This document shows, one piece after another, positions 32,540 through 44,686 of a DNA stretch of 64,000 bases. The translations under genes and the position numbers were made by a program. This DNA comes from Cycas panzhihuaensis (Eukaryota; Cycadophyta), in the NCBI GenBank assembly GCA_023213395.1, contig CM041465.1, positions 54,939,741 through 55,003,740 on the forward strand, written 5' to 3'. The notes below the pieces were generated by a model that did not search any database, was not told where the DNA came from, and worked only from the letters and a program-made list of their open reading frames with translations. Positions within the stretch are counted from its first letter, which is position 1. Every line of letters starts with the position of its first letter.

Positions 32540-34935
32540 AGAGCTCGTCAACGATAGAAAAGGGCTTACCCTTCCCTGTGGGTTGGGTAAGGGCTCTCCT
32601 AAAGTCGAATCGACACGGGTGGACGGAATAGTCTTGGGAAGCGCAGAACCTCCTGAGGAACCGCTCCTAAGAGAATCAAGGTGAGATGTGGATGAAGAGG
32701 CACCGATGCCTCTTTAGCGACTTGGGACCCAAGTTAAGGCATATAACGGAGTGGTCTCAAGCAATTGGACAACCTTCTTTCCCTTATAGCGGACCGCCAA
32801 GGTGATGGAGCACGGCGGTCGTGGGAGCGCCAAGGGAAGGTGACCTTCGCACACCCTTCCCTCTACCATGCGAAGGGCGAGGATCGGAGATCTATCCCGA
32901 TTCTCGGGTCGCTCCTTCTTTGGACATCACGACCGCTCCCCATGTTTGAGGAATGGGTCTCTATGAATATTTGATCGAGGTTAGGTCTCGATGCTCGCTG
33001 AGGGACGAATCGCATGGGGCGTCCGCGGAGTCTTGTGCCCGACAACGCGAATCGTAGTGGAAACACTCCCCGTGGATGGAACACCAACTCTTCTCAAGGG
33101 GAGGATCGGTCCTCCTTGCTTGAGAAGACTGGGTGTTACCCCCTTTGGGGGGCATCGCACGAGAACTTTGCTGAACAGGTCTATGGGAGGTAGGTGACGA
33201 AGGAGGTTGGAGTTTAAGCTCCCTCATCGTTCGCTCAAATGAGCGAATAGCGGAGGTAAGAGGATCTAGGGTCCTCTCAGTCGGGTGAGAGGAGGGCCTA
33301 GCGGGCTGCGAAGGTTTAGTTTCCTTCGCTGGGGGAGGCGCCTCATGACGTTGTGAGGGCTTGGGAGGTTTCTTGAGTCCAGCCTGGATCTCAATGGCCT
33401 CTAACGTCAAACACCTCGAAATCGCGAAGTCACACGTGGTTGCCCCCATCTTGAGGACTTCCACATGCACTTCGGGCGGTGCATTGACAAAGATCCTCTT
33501 CAACTCCTCAGGCAATGTGGCCTTGGTGGAGTGAAGAAGATCGTGAAAACGTCGCACAAAGTCACGATTCATCTCATCGTGACCTTGTTTGAGCGACAGA
33601 AGCGCCTTCATTCCGCTTTCGAATGGACGGGCTACGTCAAAGTAGTTGACGAACTCGTCCACTAGCTGCTGGAACGAGGAAATCGAATGGGCAGGAAGGC
33701 GGTAGAACCACTTGAGGGCGTCGCTTTGCAAGGACCGCGGGAAGAGCTTCATCAAGATATGGTCGTAGGCCCAATAGTCGATGCACGCCATGGAAAAACT
33801 GCGCACATGTTCGGTTGGGTCTTGCGATGAAGTCCCATCAAATTTGGGGACTTCAGGAGGATGAGGCAGCAAGTTAGTCCTTAGCGCCTCGACGCATAAA
33901 GGTGTCGACCTATAATCCACGAAGGGACGTGTTTCAACGTGGGCTAACGGATCGACAACCGGCAAAGGAATGGATGGGGGTGTCGGTCCCATCCCTCCTT
34001 GAGGAAACACCCCTTGTGGGAAGGGGGTCTGCGGATAGATGTTCTGGAAAGGAGGCAAGCTCCCTTGCGATGTCGCGGTAATGAGAGTTGCTACCGGATG
34101 ACTAAATGGGGGTAGGGGACCAAGGTTACGCCCATATGGGCCACCCGTAGGTGGCGCGACCCCATATGGGTGCAACGGGTCCACTCCATAGACAGGAGAT
34201 GGTTTCCTTGCCCCGCCCCAAGGTTGTGACGTGTAGCCCGGGGCACGTAAGAGAAGGACCACCAACCGTTACGGACGCATGTAGGAGTGGGTCCTACATG
34301 ACTAGCGGCGGCGGCACTGGCAGGGCCTCGGGGCCTACTAGGGAACGCGTGTGCCACGTTAGGAGGTGGCACGTGTGTTTAGTTTGAGCAAGGCATACTA
34401 ACCCCGAGTTGGGGAACGGACACGCTGCGAGCGGGTCCCGAAGGAGTGGGACCACGACTAGGGGCGGCAGGCGCAACACTCGCCTTAGGAGCCGGGGTAG
34501 ACACGGCATAGGACATGTGTGTGCGGGCGGAAGCATCAATCGTCGTAGATGACGTGGGTATGGATGAAGAAGACGCCACGTTGCGTAGCATTTCCGTAAA
34601 CCATCTAGGAGGCGGTTGGAGGTGAATTGCTCGAAAGTACTCGCCAAGCGCCTCGACCGCGTCGGCGGGAGGGGTATCCTCATAGCCATACGAGGTCGAA
34701 GGGACTTCGAAAGTAGGGGATCCTCGGCGCCTCGTAAGGCTCGCCTGGGGTGGCGAGACTCGTGAAGGCGTGATCTTCCGCCGCATGTGCGAAGGCTCAA
34801 AGTCTTCGGTGGAAATGGTCATCTGGGTAATAGATGGAATCCTCGCCCTCACGGGTGGATTCGAGCGGATGAAGGGAACTCTTGAGTTCACAGATTCATG
34901 GCATGGTAGGCCCAATCGGACGGGTAACCTTCCAT
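32540..34935 (-). CDS. gag: gag of E3, partly intact
   Basis: ATG at 34935 corresponds to the E1/E2 gag start. The best-preserved gag in the window: a continuous 434-residue frame (34265-32961) covers the full core. It shows PPHPPEVPKFDGTSSQDPTE, YWAYDHILMKLFPRSLQ, SFQQLVDEFVNYFDVARPF and DEMNRDFVRRFHDLLHST, then the linker and a zinc-knuckle-like motif CSIHGECFHYDSRC. The N-terminal 178-residue frame (34915-34379) is offset from it. Small indels near 33475 (missing residues in the VNA..PEVHVEV block) and past 33000 show decay. It would form particles if the frames were joined. Confidence 0.88.
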
Positions 34936-35178
34936 TGCCGAATCGGGTTCGACGATGGAATGAAGCGCGACGATTGGTCTTCTAACAATGGCGGCAAACC
35001 CATAGCGGCGAGAAACGTCGCATGCAACGCCTCGCGAGAGTTGTTAGAAAAGCGAAAAGGAAAAGAAAGGAAAGACCGCAAACACGTTGGGGTTGCCCAA
35101 CTCAAAACACGAATGCGAAACTACCTAAAGGCAAGAGCACCAACACGAAGGGAAGCGGATCTAGCTCCCTTCTTGGCG

Positions 35179-35196
35179 ATCCCGGTATGGTCGCCA
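35179..35196 (-). promoter_or_regulatory. Primer-binding site of E3
   Basis: The element strand reads TGGCGACCATACCGGGAT directly after the LTR end, a variant of the E1/E2 site. Confidence 0.7.
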
Positions 35197-37724
35197 TGGG
35201 CAGCTCTCCGTGGGCAATGATCCAACGCCTAGCGGGAAGGGCATAGAAACAATATGCTAGCGCCTAACTAGTGAGGATCATACCTCGCAGACGTCCGTCT
35301 TGGCCGGAGGCGCAGTGCAGGATCGCAAGGTGCCTGGTTGCTTCCAGGTAGCCGTGCAAGTCGAGGCCTTCCTACCCCTTGGGATGGCGGGAAGGGAAAA
35401 GAACCTCGCCGCGTCACGGCTTCTCAAGGCAATGAGAAGGCGGCGAGAGGGGCAATCAACCAAAGCGTGTCACGGAGTAAGGGGGTAAGTGTGGCTAAGG
35501 GGTATAGGTAAATGGGACCTACACTACTATGTCATGCAATGTAATAAAGTAATATGAGAAAGCAAATGTAAAATAAACAGTTATTTTTTCTTTTTTCTTT
35601 TATATTCCTTTACCTATCAAAGTAAATGCAAAGAGACATAAAAGCATAAAGGAAATACGAGACATACGTGGAAAATACACCGGATACTTGGCCCGAGCGA
35701 GCAGGTTCTCCTCCTCGGTTGCGCTCCTCCCCTCCGTCCTCCGCGCATGCAACGTCGATCGAGACAACGAAGGGGTTCACTTACCTCCCAGGAGCATACA
35801 AGGACTAAATAAACCGAAAGAGCGGAAAGTAAAGCTCAAAACAAGAAGGGGAAGAATACTGAGTGCGAGCCGAGCAGCGGGTTGATCTCACGCACCACTC
35901 CCTCTTAAGCGACCACATGCACAAAGCAGAAGAAAGCTCTCCTCTCGGGAGAGAGGCTCTGGCTGCGACAAGATATATATGTATATACTGAAAATGAAAT
36001 CAACTAAGCTAGAAAAATGTAGTTAAGCACCAACATATGACGAAAATGAAACAAGGCCGCGCGATAAATATGCGGGCTGTCGTACACCATAAAACGCACC
36101 AAATGGGATTGAGTGTAGCCTCGGGATGGCTAACTCACCCACGAGAGGTCTCCACAGGGTATAGGGAAAACAGTGCTAGCATGCAACAAGATGAGTCATG
36201 TAGTAACAAATTTCCTACACCAAGAGGGAAACTCAACCCAACTCTCCAAGGCTTCCCTAGCTCCATTTCCTAAGAAGGCGCGGGTGCTAAAGGGAGAGAG
36301 GATAAGGGACGGAACCCTTGGGGAGAAGGACGGCAATGGGGGGACGGAACCCCGCCTATCTCCCTCAAATCCTCGTAAAAACCCTTTATGCCGGCTAGCT
36401 TAGGAAATGGTGGAAGAAGAAGCTAAGAGGAAGAGGATGGGTTTCAAGGGAATACAAGAAAATGTGCCTAACCTAGGGCAGCACTCTAGTAAGCCACAAC
36501 TACTAAGATTACTTGCATCAAACGGCCAAGAGAAACTCAAAGGAAGTGCATGCAAAAGGGAGGAAAGAATTTGCAAGCAAAACAATGAAGAAAACAAGCA
36601 AAAAGCACCAACAAGAGACAATAAATACCTTGAATATTGAAGAATAAGTGCATGTAGGTGCTTGGCCAGTTGGAGGAGCAGCCCAAGCAATGTCTAAGAG
36701 GTGGTGTTGAATGTCCTTTGCAAGAGAGTAGAAGAGTAGAGCTTCATGCAAGTTGAGAGCTTGAAGATGGGTCTTTGAAGTGGTCTTTTGGTGAAGAAAA
36801 CCTCTTGAAGCTTTAGGTATTTGTGGAGAGGAGTGGTGCTTGCAATGGAGCTCCGTGAGGGCGTGATGGCCTGCAACTCCGGTAATAGCGACCCTCAGTA
36901 TCTCCCAAGCTAACATGGGAGAAGCTTTCTTGTCACTCTTTCTTTTTGGTTTCTAATAGAGAGTTTTTTCTTGGGAGTCTTGAAAAGTGAGTTGAAGAAT
37001 TATCAATAATGAATAGAAAAAATGCTTTTATGCCTTGGGCATAGCAAGTGAACGTTGGGGGCCTTGGGGCGCCCCCAATCGTTCGAACCCTGTGGCGATT
37101 CACAGCAGCGACCAGCATCGTGGTTTCTTTTTTTCAAATTTTAAGCGATCGTCTTGCGGCAAACTTAGCGATCTGCTAAGTTTACAGCGATGCCTTGCAC
37201 TGCCATTGCAAACTTTGTGGTACCGCTAAGTTTCTTTGCAGATGACTAATTTAAAAAGAAAAATAAGCGACAAAATCGGGTTTTGAGGCAAAATAGAGGC
37301 TAATCATGAATGGGAACAACTGAGGGAATGCCCAAGCTGTGGGCAAGTACCCAAAACAATGCAAAGAGTCCTAACTAAGGATTAAATCGAACTTAGAAAG
37401 GATTTGCAACATAAGTGGCATGTGGCAATAAGGACAAACAATTTGGCAGGAGCATCCCGAGAGACCATGGAGACATCGTGGGTGGTACATGCATGCATCT
37501 GGTGTCGCATCCGCTTATGGATGCCCAGTGAGTCGTCATAGGCTAAGAGGTGGCGTTAGGCACATGCATTATGAACAGGCAATCAAACAAATGCATGTAG
37601 GCAGGCACATGTCAATCAAGCTATTCTAAATTCCCTTAGCAACCATAAGTAAGAAAAGTAAGAACATATACACCGCACAGCACAGCCGATGCGTCCAGGA
37701 GTCCATTCCACTAGGCGGGAAGCG
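35197..37724 (-). repeat. LTR G (5' LTR of E3)
   Basis: 2,528 bp, partner of LTR F. Its plus-strand start reads TGGGCAGCTCTCC where F has TGGAACGCTCTCC. Its end reads GGGAAGCG instead of GGAAACA, so the terminal CA/TG is lost. Differences from F cluster in short patches (for example 37140-37260 and 37485-37505) amid long identity. Confidence 0.93.
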
Positions 37725-38620
37725 GCATGGATGCAACCCAGGACATAGTCCTTGCCCCAGATAGGGTCATCAAGGTAGGAGCGGAGTGCACCCCTGACGA
37801 GGAGAGGGAATACACCCTCCTGTTCCGGGAATTCCGAGACGTATTTGCGTGGGAATACTCAGACATGAAGGGCATTGACCCCTCCATCGTTGTGCATAAC
37901 CTTACGACCTTCCACGGCGCTGCGCCCGTGCGTCGAGCGGCGTCCCCTTCACCCAAAGCTTTGGTGCTAAGATGGAAGTTGAGAAGCTTCTGGAAGCGGG
38001 ACTTATTTCCTCCATCGATTACCCCAAGTGGGTATCGAATATCGTTCAGATTGCCAAAAGAACGGGACCATTCGTATTTGTGTCGATTTTCGCGACATAA
38101 ATAATGCTTGTCCTAAGGACAACTTTCCCCTTCCTTTTATCAATCAAATAATCGATCGTACGGCTGGATTCGAAGTTATGTCCCTGATGGACGGCTTCTT
38201 CGGCTATAACGGATCCAGATCTCTCCGAAGACCGTCACAAGACGGCCTTCACGATGCCATGGGGCACCTTTGCCTATAAGGCGGTGCCCTTTGGTCGTAC
38301 AAATGCAGGGGCTACTTATCAAAGGGCCATGCATTTCATTTTCCACGACCTCATCAACAATACGTTGGAGGTCTTCATGGATGACATGATGGGCCTTTCC
38401 CGCTCCAGAGCCCATCATCTTTCTGACTTACGTGCCATCTTCGCAAGATGCCGCAAGTACCACGTTAGTTTAAACCCGCTGAAATGCGTGTTTGCTGTTA
38501 CCTCGGGCAAACTCCTTGGTTTCCTTGTGTCTCAACAAGGAATCCAAATCGATCTGGAAAAAGTCAAGGCGATCCTTGACATGCCACCGCCTAAAACCCA
38601 ACGACAAATTAAGTCGTTCT
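37725..38620 (+). pseudogene. pol: Reverse transcriptase of E2
   Basis: Resumes E2 pol after E3 with ATQDIVLAPDRVIKVG. RT blocks follow: IRICVDFRDINNACPKDNFPLP, TAGFEVMSLMDGF, WGTFAYKAVPFGRTNAGA and FMDDM (about 38375). Shifts near 37950, 38060 and 38210 separate them. A stop at 38620 precedes the RNase H part. Confidence 0.92.
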
Positions 38621-38634
38621 AGCGACTTGGTTTC

Positions 38635-39345
38635 TTGAGGTGCTTTTTGGAAGATTTCGCTATAAACGCCAAGCCTCTTACGAACCTATTGAAGAAAGGA
38701 GCTCCTTTTGTCTGGTCAGACAAGACCCAAAAGGCCTTCGTAGGGCTCAAGGAAGCTCTCGTATCCACCCCTACGCTGGCGCCTCCTCGCTTCGATAGGC
38801 CCTTCATCTTATACACCTCGGCGAAGCAGAATCCACAGGTGCAATGCTCGCACAGGAGGATGATTCAGGAACCGAGAGGGCCATTTATTTCATTAGTCGC
38901 ACTCTCGTTGCCGCTGAATTAAACTATCCCCCCGCCGAAAAGGAATGCCTCTCCTTGGTCCATGCGACCAAGAAATTTCGCCACTACTTGCTCGTGATAC
39001 GACCAAGGTGATCGTTCAATCGATCCCTTGCGTTACTTGCCTTACCCATTCAGTTGTGGTGGGGCCGGGACGTTGGGCCGTCCTGCTACAAGAATTCGAC
39101 TTGCAGGTTGTCAACAGAGAGTCGAAGAAGGGAATGGTAGTGGCGGAACAGTTGGCCGTCACGCCATCCCCAGAGCGGCGTCCACTGTTGGCGACTCCTT
39201 CGGGACGAGTCCATCATGGCCGTCGGGATGTTCCTCCTCACCCACTCATGGATAGTGAGTGGTATGGCGACATCGTCACGATATTTGACTCGGCAAGAAT
39301 ATCGCCACGAAGCCGACAACAAGGTCATGTCGCGTGTCCGCGTCA
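38635..39345 (+). pseudogene. pol: RNase H (original Ty3-type) of E2
   Basis: DKTQKAFVGLKEALVSTP, then RPFILYTSA, FISLVALSLPLN and WAVLLQEFDLQVVNRESKKG are readable over three frames. As in E1 the first catalytic Asp position reads YTSA. Several indels. Confidence 0.82.
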
Positions 39346-40490
39346 CTGCTAGGCAACACCTCCTCGTGGACGGGGTGTTGTATAAGAGATCTTCGATGGG
39401 ATCACCTTGCTGCGTCGCTCGATGAAGCGGACCAAATACTCCGCGAGTGCCACCATGGCATTTGTGGGGGCCACTTTAGGGGCCAATCCATGGCCCAAAG
39501 GATCCTCTGCATGGGCTATTACTGGCCGTCCTTATTCAAGGACACCCACGCTTGCGCCCTTAGATCTTGCGGCATTGTCAAGAGCACGCCAACGTCTCTC
39601 ACATACCTTCCGAGGCACTACACCCTATCGTGTCTCCGTGGCCCTTTTCCCAATGGGGTTTAGACCTCATCGGGGCTATATCACCACCACCTTACGCACA
39701 ACATAAATACATCCTAACCAGCTCGAATACTTCACTAAATGGGCGGGCGATCCCCACTGTCCACTACCCACAGCAAGATGATAGCCACCTTCGTCTACCG
39801 GCATATTATCATCGTTTTAGAATTCAGGCGTCACGATTACGGATAATGGAACTCCCTTTTGTAATAAGGAAATGGGCCAATTGTGTGAGAAATTCAAAAT
39901 CTCACACAAGGCGTCATCCCTTATTACCCCAAATAGCAGGCGATTGAGTCTTTCAACAAAAGCGCTCATTGGCATTTTGAAGAAAGCGTCGCTCGATCTC
40001 AAAGAGGCGCATATCCGACTCATACGCTCTATGGGCTTATCGCACCTCTATCCGGACAGCTACCGGGATGACCCCATTCTCACTAGTCTACGGGACCGAA
40101 GCAATACTCCCGTTGGAAGTGGAAGTCCCTTCTCTTCGGGTCTCCCTTCGAGGCCTCATCGATGAGGAGTCTACTCGCCAGGCTCGTCTCCTAGACCTCG
40201 AAGCCCTGGATGAAAAGCGCTTAGCGGCTTATCAAGCGAACCTTGCTTCGAAAGCCTGTTTGCAAAGGACATACGATAAACACCTCCGTGCCCGTCCTTT
40301 GTGTCCTGGGGACCACGTCCTCAAATTAGAGTATCTTTACGATCGCTTGGCCAAATTCGGGCCCAAGTGGGTAGGTCCCTTCGTCATTCTCGAAAGCCTC
40401 GATAACGGCGCATACAGGATCGCCACCTTAGACGGCTTAGAATTTGAGAAAGCGGTCAACGGGAAATTCCTCAAGAAGTTCTATGCGTGA
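39346..40490 (+). pseudogene. pol: Integrase of E2
   Basis: Zinc-binding HHGICGG with CQEHANVSHIP, then the core: PWPFSQWGLDLIGAIS retains the first Asp. The second block is altered (ITIMELPF-like text with a frameshift near 39840). The region of the third acidic residue is shortened near 39935. The C-terminal segment (40068-40490) is clean and ends FLKKFYA, as in E1. No chromodomain. Inactive as read. Confidence 0.9.
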
Positions 40491-40502
40491 TCTCTTCACC
40501 CC

Positions 40503-40583
40503 GCTCAAAGCGAGCCTAAACTACCATCTTAAATTGTTTCCATTCCTCCCAACCACGGGTAGGATGGCGATTTAAGATGGATT
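40503..40583. repeat. 85-bp repeat, single copy (E2)
   Basis: Reverse-complement match to the E1 unit directly after the integrase stop. Confidence 0.85.
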
Positions 40584-41230
40584 CTCGTCCTTCTTAGGTT
40601 CCTCCCGTGGAACCGCGTTCCGTATACTCTTAGGAACCTTTGTCTTCCTATTTTGGGCATCCCCAAACTAGGGCAGCCTATGGAGTATCGTTACTCCCCT
40701 TTTTGTGCTTGTCGTTTCCTTCGCATATTCCGCTATGCTCCCCTGTGGACGTGCATGTCGCCCTATCTTCTAACCTCACGCCTCTCGGTCACCTCTGCTC
40801 ACGGTGGATGCGTGTGCTCCTGTCAGACGTATGGCCATGCATGGACGGAAACACCTACATATTTATAAAACTTTACAACAAAATATATACATTTATACAT
40901 TCACATATTTACACATCAACATACAAACATTTGTAGCATATTACAAAAATATTCATTTACAAAAGTAAACCATACATGCTACCTCTACCATACATGGTAC
41001 ACCATTTCATGCCAAAGTGGGGTTCCAATTACCCCATGTATATATATATATCAAGAATGTCATAGTACATCGTGTATATGGGAAGCCGGGATCCTTGCAG
41101 GGGGAGTACAATCATGTGAGTCTACATATGACCCCACAGGCCCGCTTTCCCGTCAAAATCATACATGTGCATCTTCTAATTTACACTCGCCCGGATCCGG
41201 GGTCCTGTCTCACAGTGCATGTGATCCCTC
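40584..41230. other. E2 non-coding block between repeat and PMD gene
   Basis: Counterpart of E1 8599-9198, with TA-rich patches near 40860-41050. No gene seen. Confidence 0.6.
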
Positions 41231-43587
41231 TCACAGGGACCACATCCTGCGAGGCTCCTCCTGAGCCTCACATGCCGCCTCGCTCTCCTCGTCCCTAGGC
41301 CGCCTCGGAGTCGTGGCCAGGTGTGTGTGTGTGTGCGGCTCTGCTCGACTTAGAGACCCTCTGCGCCACCAGCTGGTCGTAGCGGACCTGGATGCGGTCC
41401 CTCTCGCCTCGGAGTCCCTCCTCGATGGCTCTAAACCTCTCCTCCGACGCCTTAAGGCGCTCCTCTTTATTTGCAAGGCGAGTCTTTGCTCCTATGTCTC
41501 CTCCTGGCCTGCTCTGTGCCTCTAAGACCTGGATCCGTCCATGCAGCTCATCTCGCTCGCCCACAGTGCATCGAGCTCTCATTGCATTGCCCCGGAATTC
41601 CATGTGCTCCTGGGTCTGTGCAGCCCAGATGTCTCTCGCTCGCACCAATGGAGCGAATGCCTGCATGTAGGCTCCTGCCGATCTGGGCGCATCCTCTGCC
41701 TAGATGGGTGGTTGCCCCTCTGCATAGACCTAAGGGAACATCTCCCTCACCATAGCCTCGACCGATCATTTGGACCTCCGCTACACCTGTCAATGCAACA
41801 TGCCATGTGTCAGTGTGTATCCTCGATGCATATCATAAAATCAAATCAAAATCTATCTAGATGTCAAACGACTGAGGAAACGGTTAGATCTCACTGCGGT
41901 GGGCTGCCGGATCCTCTGCTCGGGCGACGTCTCCCTCTCCTGGCTCTCCGCCAGTTGCCGGTGCCTCATCCTCTAGCACATCCTCTGCCTCTGCCTCGTC
42001 TCTGGCAGGGACTGGCTCGACCCTCGCCTCTCTGGATCTCCTCACGATCCGTAGCACATGCCCCACAGTCTCGGCGGCCACTCATCTCGGCAGCTCCTGA
42101 TGGTCCAACCCCTCCTGTGGCAGCCTCAGATGGTCCAGCTGCGTCCTCGGGTGCCTGTGGTGGACTCGCCTCTCCGGCAGGTCGGGATGGGCCGGCCCCA
42201 TCTCCCCCGTCGTCGCTGTCATCGCCCCCATCGTCATCATCATCATCGCTGTCATCGATGGGAGCTCCTGCCCCTACTACTCCGTCATCACTCGCCCACC
42301 TCACTGCCCTGTATGGATCTGCTATGTAATCTGTCAGAGTGAGGAGGTCGAGCGATGTCGTGTCGACCGACCGGCGGACATGTTCCCGGTCCTCTATCCC
42401 CCGGAATCTCGTCTGCCATCTATGGACCATCGAGGCCCACCTCGCTATGGGGAATGGCCCCCCTGCTGGCGTCACTGCCGCAAAATGATCAAAGAACCAG
42501 CACTGCAGTAACGTGTTGTATGAAAATCCTCCTCGTCCCGACCTCCTGATGGTATCTAGTTGGGCGACAAGGTTCGCCGCAATTAGGGTAGCCTAGTCCA
42601 TCCTCTCGCCGGCCTCGCACCAGCGCGCTGCGTCCACCCATCCGCCTGGGATCTCCCTATAGTTACATTTTAGGAGATCCGAGCGAATGCATAGCAAAAT
42701 CAACTTCTTCACCTGAGGAATCCGACATAAGTATTGTCTAGAGGGGAGCTCCCTCACGCCACTGTGCCTGTGAGAAGCTGGGCGCCTCTCTGTGTCTTTG
42801 CCTCGGTCTGGCGGCGTCCTCGATCTCACGGGTCTCCCGTCGGGCACCCCTAAGATCGTCTAATATCCTGCGGGTTGATGGATATGTCCCTATCGAGGCA
42901 AGTGGAACACGTGCCTCCTCCTATCCCAGTGCGACACTATGTCCACTAGGAGCCGCTGATCCGATGTGAACTGGGGGGTCCTCAGGGCCTTGTACAGGCC
43001 GCATCTCTTCAAAATCGCCCTGTCGTCCTCCGTCGACATCTCCGAGTGGCGAGGATGGGCATCTTGAAGCGTTCTCATGATTGTCTCTGCAGTGTTGCCT
43101 GTCGACAAAAGTTAATCCAAATCAGGTCCCTAGCACTCCTTCAGACCCCTAAACTGTCTGGTGCCTTTTTGCTTTCTAAATTGTTTGGCACTTGTTTTAG
43201 CTTTTTCTGATTTTCTATCTGTGTACCGCTCTGAATTTAGCGGTACCGCTAAATTCGGGGCGGGCCCCGCGGCGATCGTTTTACCTTAGCGATCCCGCGG
43301 CTAAGATCGCGATGCCGCGATCTTAGCCCGCAATCTTCAAGCAACCCCTAAAAGGGGTTTTGGCCCGTAAAATCAAAATTTTTGTGGTGGACCCCGTAGG
43401 GCCCACCGGACAGGCGCCTAATGCCCATGTCCCGCCTCTTCTGGGTCCAATTCGGACTCAGGAGGCCTCAACCGCCCATAAGGGGCATAAAAAGCATCAA
43501 AATTTAAGCTAAAAGTAATCAATTTCAAACTTGGGAATGACGAAGATTTCGTTAGATCCACTCACTTTGGGTCCTACTGACCGCCAT
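41231..43587 (-). pseudogene. Antisense plant mobile domain (PMD) gene of E2, intron-containing, broken
   Basis: Counterpart of E1 6238-8598. Exon 1 is 43587-43566 (starts MAVSRTQ) with donor GTGAGT. A 467-bp intron ends GTCGACAG, and exon 2 begins at 43098. The split codon joins in frame to NTAETIMRTLQ, CGLYKALRTPQFTSDQRLL, SHWDRRRHVFHLPR. Two stops then interrupt the PMD core. The block FPIARWASMVHRWQTRFRG, the acidic Asp/Ser stretch (about 42190-42270) and a 108-bp intron (41894-41787) precede the coiled-coil-like tail (ERLKASEERFRAIEEGLRGE). Opposite orientation to E2's own genes, as in E1. PMD core and exon order agree between copies; the protein is not intact in either. Confidence 0.8.
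43233..43326. repeat. GC-rich palindrome cluster in PMD intron 1 (E2)
   Basis: A perfect 24-bp palindrome at 43233-43256 (GAATTTAGCGGT and its complement) and an 11-bp-stem hairpin at 43301-43326 (CTAAGATCGCG). E1 has degenerate versions near 6490-6600. The GGTACCGCTAA core also occurs inside the LTRs. Confidence 0.85.
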
Positions 43588-43734
43588 CTTGTCTCCACAG
43601 GTGTGATATGTCTGTCGCTCGAATCAAATGATCGGATCGTCTCTGCGTGCCAGTCGGGTAGTGCTCAGCGTCGTGAGGGTAAGGCTCGGTTTCGTCTGAG
43701 GCCGGTGAAAATGAAATCAATTTTCATTAGTTTT

Positions 43735-43743
43735 CCTTATATA
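43735..43743 (-). promoter_or_regulatory. TATA box of antisense PMD gene (E2)
   Basis: The minus strand reads TATATAAGG after GGGGCCCCTGCC, 148 bp before the proposed ATG. Conserved with E1 6071-6079. Confidence 0.65.
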
Positions 43744-44273
43744 GGCAGGGGCCCCGACGGGCACTTCTTCCGCTTTTGGCTCCGTGATAGTCGTTGGGAC
43801 CGTCTCGTTGCCCTGATAGTCTTTGCCTTCTGGCCCTGTCACCCATTATGCTTTATGGACACCCTTTTTGCCCTCTCTTGCGAGGGTATTTATGGCGCCT
43901 CGTTATTGCGCTTTTGGCATGGCCTTTTTGCATCGTTTTGCGCACTGCTCCCGTACATGTCCGAGTTTATACTCGTTTGGCTCGTTTCGTCGCCCTGGAC
44001 TAGTTTTTGCAGCCCTTTCTCGCCCTTGGGGTTCCCAAAGGAAATGCTTCCCCCACCTGGGGGCATGTGTTGCTTTCCCAAGTAACCTTTGGCACCCCAG
44101 GGCGCCTTTTCTCCGCCCACTCTTCAGCCAGTGGCCGGATTGCTTGCTTTCATTCTTGGGTAACCTCATTGCTAGGTCCTCCTACCCTTCTTGGCCCGCT
44201 TCGCGCTTGCTATTCAAGTCTTTGTTTTTGCTTGCATCGCTATTTGTTTACTGCTAGAGCCTAGTATCCAGCC
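43744..44273. other. E2 spacer between antisense promoter and aRNH
   Basis: Counterpart of E1 5555-6070. It ends with a T-rich stretch and TTACTGCTAG 16 nt before the aRNH ATG, the likely splice acceptor. Confidence 0.5.
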
Positions 44274-44686
44274 ATGTCTCTCCTCATTTTCACCGACGGT
44301 GGAAGTCGCGGCAACCCCGGACCTTCTGCCGCTGCGTGGATTCTTCGCAGTCCCTCCGAGCGCGATCACTTGCGTTCCAGAATCTTTCTTCCCGAGGCTA
44401 CCAATAACGGCGAGTACGGCCGTTATTGAAGCCCTTACGGATGCTCTTCGTTTCCATCGCGGTTTCATTGTGTTGTTTTGCGATTCTCAAGTCGTGGTGT
44501 CCCATCTCACCCAGGTTTACGGTAGCGATGCCCTCACCTGAGGACCCTTGCATCTGCCGCCAGGTCTCTCTTGGCTTGTTTCTCGTCAGTAGATATCCAG
44601 CATATCCCGAGGCACCTCAGCCGAGGGCGGCGACCTCGTCGCCTCATCCTTGGCGTCGCCTCCCTCGTCTAAAGGACCGCCCTTGA
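44274..44686 (+). pseudogene. aRNH of E2, frameshifted
   Basis: Starts MSLLIFTDGGSRGNPGPS as in E1. A small deletion disrupts the NNEAEYMAV block at about 44400-44425, removing the second catalytic position. LFCDSQVVVSHLTQVY survives in another frame (about 44473-44520), and the C-terminal Asp region is scrambled. Inactive as read. Confidence 0.85.

Larger units (their letters stand above)
27912..37724 (-). mobile_element. E3: deleted, non-autonomous relative nested in E2
   Basis: 9,813 bp, minus strand, bounded by a 5-bp TSD (GCATG). LTRs F (27912-30437) and G (35197-37724) are about 2,526 bp each. They form a distinct subfamily (TGGAACGCTCTCC start) from LTRs A-D. The internal region of 4.76 kb keeps PBS, gag, part of protease, two 85-bp units and PPT. 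It lacks RT, RNase H and integrase, and the antisense PMD/aRNH block is reduced to the last bases of aRNH. A Ser/Arg-rich ORF not seen in E1/E2 lies in place of RT-IN. Intact cis signals with missing pol fit trans-mobilisation. Confidence 0.93.
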
